Shown: piece after piece, positions 6,293 through 7,443 of the stretch
How positions within the stretch are numbered: the stretch's first letter is position 1
Layout: each line of letters begins with the position of its first letter
From: Comamonadaceae bacterium UBA2334
GTDB taxonomy: Bacteria > Pseudomonadota > Gammaproteobacteria > Burkholderiales > Burkholderiaceae_C
Assembly (NCBI GenBank): GCA_002344885.1
Contig: DDUQ01000133.1
Span: 7,718 to 15,160 of the forward strand
Length of the DNA stretch: 7,443 nucleotides
Direction of reading: 5' to 3'
Translations under genes and position numbers: made by a program
The notes under the pieces: generated by a model
The model's database searches: none
Seen by the model: the letters and a program-made list of their open reading frames with translations, nothing else
Told to the model about the DNA's origin: nothing

Positions 6293-6306
6293 ACGTCTAC
6301 AGCATC

Positions 6307-7443
6307 ATGACTAGAAAGTATTTCGGCACGGACGGTATTAGAGGGACCGTCGGACAGTCTCCCATTACCCCTGATTTCGTGTTGCGTCTTGCACACGCCG
6401 TTGGCAGGGTGCTCAAACAAGCGGAAGACCATCCCACCGTACTCATTGGCAAGGACACGCGCATATCAGGTTACATGCTTGAAAGTGCGCTGGAGTCAGG
6501 TTTCAACTCCGCTGGTGTGGATGTGGTGTTGCTCGGGCCCGTGCCAACACCTGCCGTGGCTTACCTCACACGGGCCCAGCGTGCGAGCCTGGGTGTGGTC
6601 ATCAGTGCCAGCCACAACCCATTTCAGGACAATGGCATCAAGTTTTTCAGTGCGCAAGGCACCAAGCTGCCGGATGCCTGGGAACATCAAGTTGAGGCAG
6701 CACTTGAAGAACCTCCTGCTTGGGCCAGTTCGGCATCTCTGGGGAAGGCGCGGCGGTTAGACGATGCTGCCGGGCGGTACATTGAGTTTTGCAAAAGCAC
6801 CTTTCCACACGATCTGACCCTCAAAGGGTTGAAAATTGTTGTTGACGGCGCGCATGGTGCGGCCTATCAGATAGCCCCCAAAGTTTTCCACGAACTGGGC
6901 GCTGAAGTGTTCGCCATCGGTTGTGCACCCGATGGGCTCAACATCAACCACGGGTTCGGCGCAACCCATCCACAGGCATTGATGGATACCGTCAAAGCCC
7001 AGGGTGCAGATTTTGGTGTTGCACTGGATGGCGACGCTGACAGACTGCTTCTGGTGGATGCTTCGGGGCGTCTGTTTAATGGCGATGAATTGCTCTACGT
7101 CATTGCTGATGAGCGCCTGCATCGCATGCACAGCAGAGGTTTGTCACCTGGACCCGAGTTGTCAGGGGTGGTGGGTACTTTGATGACCAACATGGCTGTC
7201 GAGTTGGCGCTGAAACGGCGTGGATTCCAGTTCATTCGGGCCAAAGTGGGTGACCGATACGTCCTTGAAGAACTGGAATCTCGTGGCTGGATTTTGGGGG
7301 GCGAGGGATCGGGTCACCTGCTGACTTTGGATCGGCACACCACAGGAGATGGGCTGATTTCTGCGTTGCAGGTGCTCCAGTCCTGTGTGCGAACGGGGCG
7401 AAACCTGGCGGATTTGCTGGCTGGCGTTGACAGATCGGAAGAG
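6307..7443 (+). CDS. glmM: Phosphoglucosamine mutase (3' end missing at window edge)
   Basis: Interconverts glucosamine-6-phosphate and glucosamine-1-phosphate, feeding UDP-N-acetylglucosamine for peptidoglycan and lipopolysaccharide; it belongs to the alpha-D-phosphohexomutase family. The reading frame is open for 379 codons; the family is about 445 long, so the last domain is missing. Visible landmarks: the N-terminal MTRKYFGTDGIRG; the active-site loop VVISASHNPFQDNGIKFF, with the phosphorylated serine S102 at 102; the metal-binding loop DGDAD at 241-245 (D241, D243, D245); and the sugar-binding loop GEGSGH at 332-337, followed by TTGDG. The start is ATG 6307, which gives the exact family N-terminus; the Shine-Dalgarno is poor. 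It lies 58 bp after folP, as in E. coli. The last four codons (RSEE, 7432-7443) do not fit the family, where LFPQ-like residues are expected after LLAGV, and are identical to sequencing adapter. The true homologous sequence therefore probably stops at 7431. Confidence 0.96.
   Translation, partial: MTRKYFGTDGIRGTVGQSPITPDFVLRLAHAVGRVLKQAEDHPTVLIGKDTRISGYMLESALESGFNSAGVDVVLLGPVPTPAVAYLTRAQRASLGVVISASHNPFQDNGIKFFSAQGTKLPDAWEHQVEAALEEPPAWASSASLGKARRLDDAAGRYIEFCKSTFPHDLTLKGLKIVVDGAHGAAYQIAPKVFHELGAEVFAIGCAPDGLNINHGFGATHPQALMDTVKAQGADFGVALDGDADRLLLVDASGRLFNGDELLYVIADERLHRMHSRGLSPGPELSGVVGTLMTNMAVELALKRRGFQFIRAKVGDRYVLEELESRGWILGGEGSGHLLTLDRHTTGDGLISALQVLQSCVRTGRNLADLLAGVDRSEE
7432..7443 (+). other. 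Probable Illumina adapter remnant at the contig edge
   Basis: AGATCGGAAGAG is identical to the first 12 bases of the common Illumina TruSeq adapter and stands at the extreme 3' end of the window. The GlmM reading frame leaves the family consensus at exactly this point. Both facts point to untrimmed adapter rather than genomic DNA. Confidence 0.85.

Noticed and set aside
1..7443. A novel multi-gene system (defence, mobile or biosynthetic)
   Set aside because: All six genes are recognised housekeeping families in conserved order, with intact motifs and no foreign-looking segment, direct repeats or integration signs.

Overview
The window is an ordinary housekeeping region of a betaproteobacterium. 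It is most likely from the order Burkholderiales, with a Comamonadaceae-like look, judged from the FtsH N-terminus (MNNQWFSKIAVW...), the RlmE N-terminus (MKVDTKSKKVNKAWL...), the moderately high GC content and the gene order. No database search was possible, so genus is unresolved. I find no mobile element, CRISPR array, tRNA, rRNA or novel defence-like system. The widespread proteobacterial block yhbY / rlmE / ftsH / folP / glmM is present.

Layout. On the minus strand, 1-1859 encodes an M3-family oligopeptidase A (prlC/opdA) whose C-terminus is cut off by the window start. Upstream of it on the same strand is yhbY (1935-2411), a 50S-assembly RNA-binding protein with an unusually basic tail. 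A strong rho-independent terminator separates the two. The 55-bp gap 2412-2466 separates yhbY from the divergent plus-strand genes: rlmE (2467-3138), a 229-bp intergenic region with a heat-shock (sigma-32-like) promoter candidate, ftsH (3368-5287, TTG start), a strong terminator, folP (5370-6248), and glmM (6307 to the window end, partial).

How the genes relate. YhbY and RlmE both act on the large ribosomal subunit. RlmE 2'-O-methylates 23S rRNA and is a heat-shock methyltransferase in E. coli. FtsH is the membrane AAA+ protease and PrlC/OpdA is a cytosolic oligopeptidase that finishes peptide breakdown, so four of the six genes belong to ribosome assembly and protein quality control. FolP (folate synthesis) and GlmM (amino-sugar synthesis for the cell wall) form the biosynthetic tail of the block.

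The most actionable observation is technical. The last 12 bases (7432-7443) are identical to the start of the common Illumina TruSeq adapter, and at exactly that point the GlmM translation leaves the family consensus. The right edge is therefore probably a contig end with untrimmed adapter, and the last four glmM codons should not be trusted.
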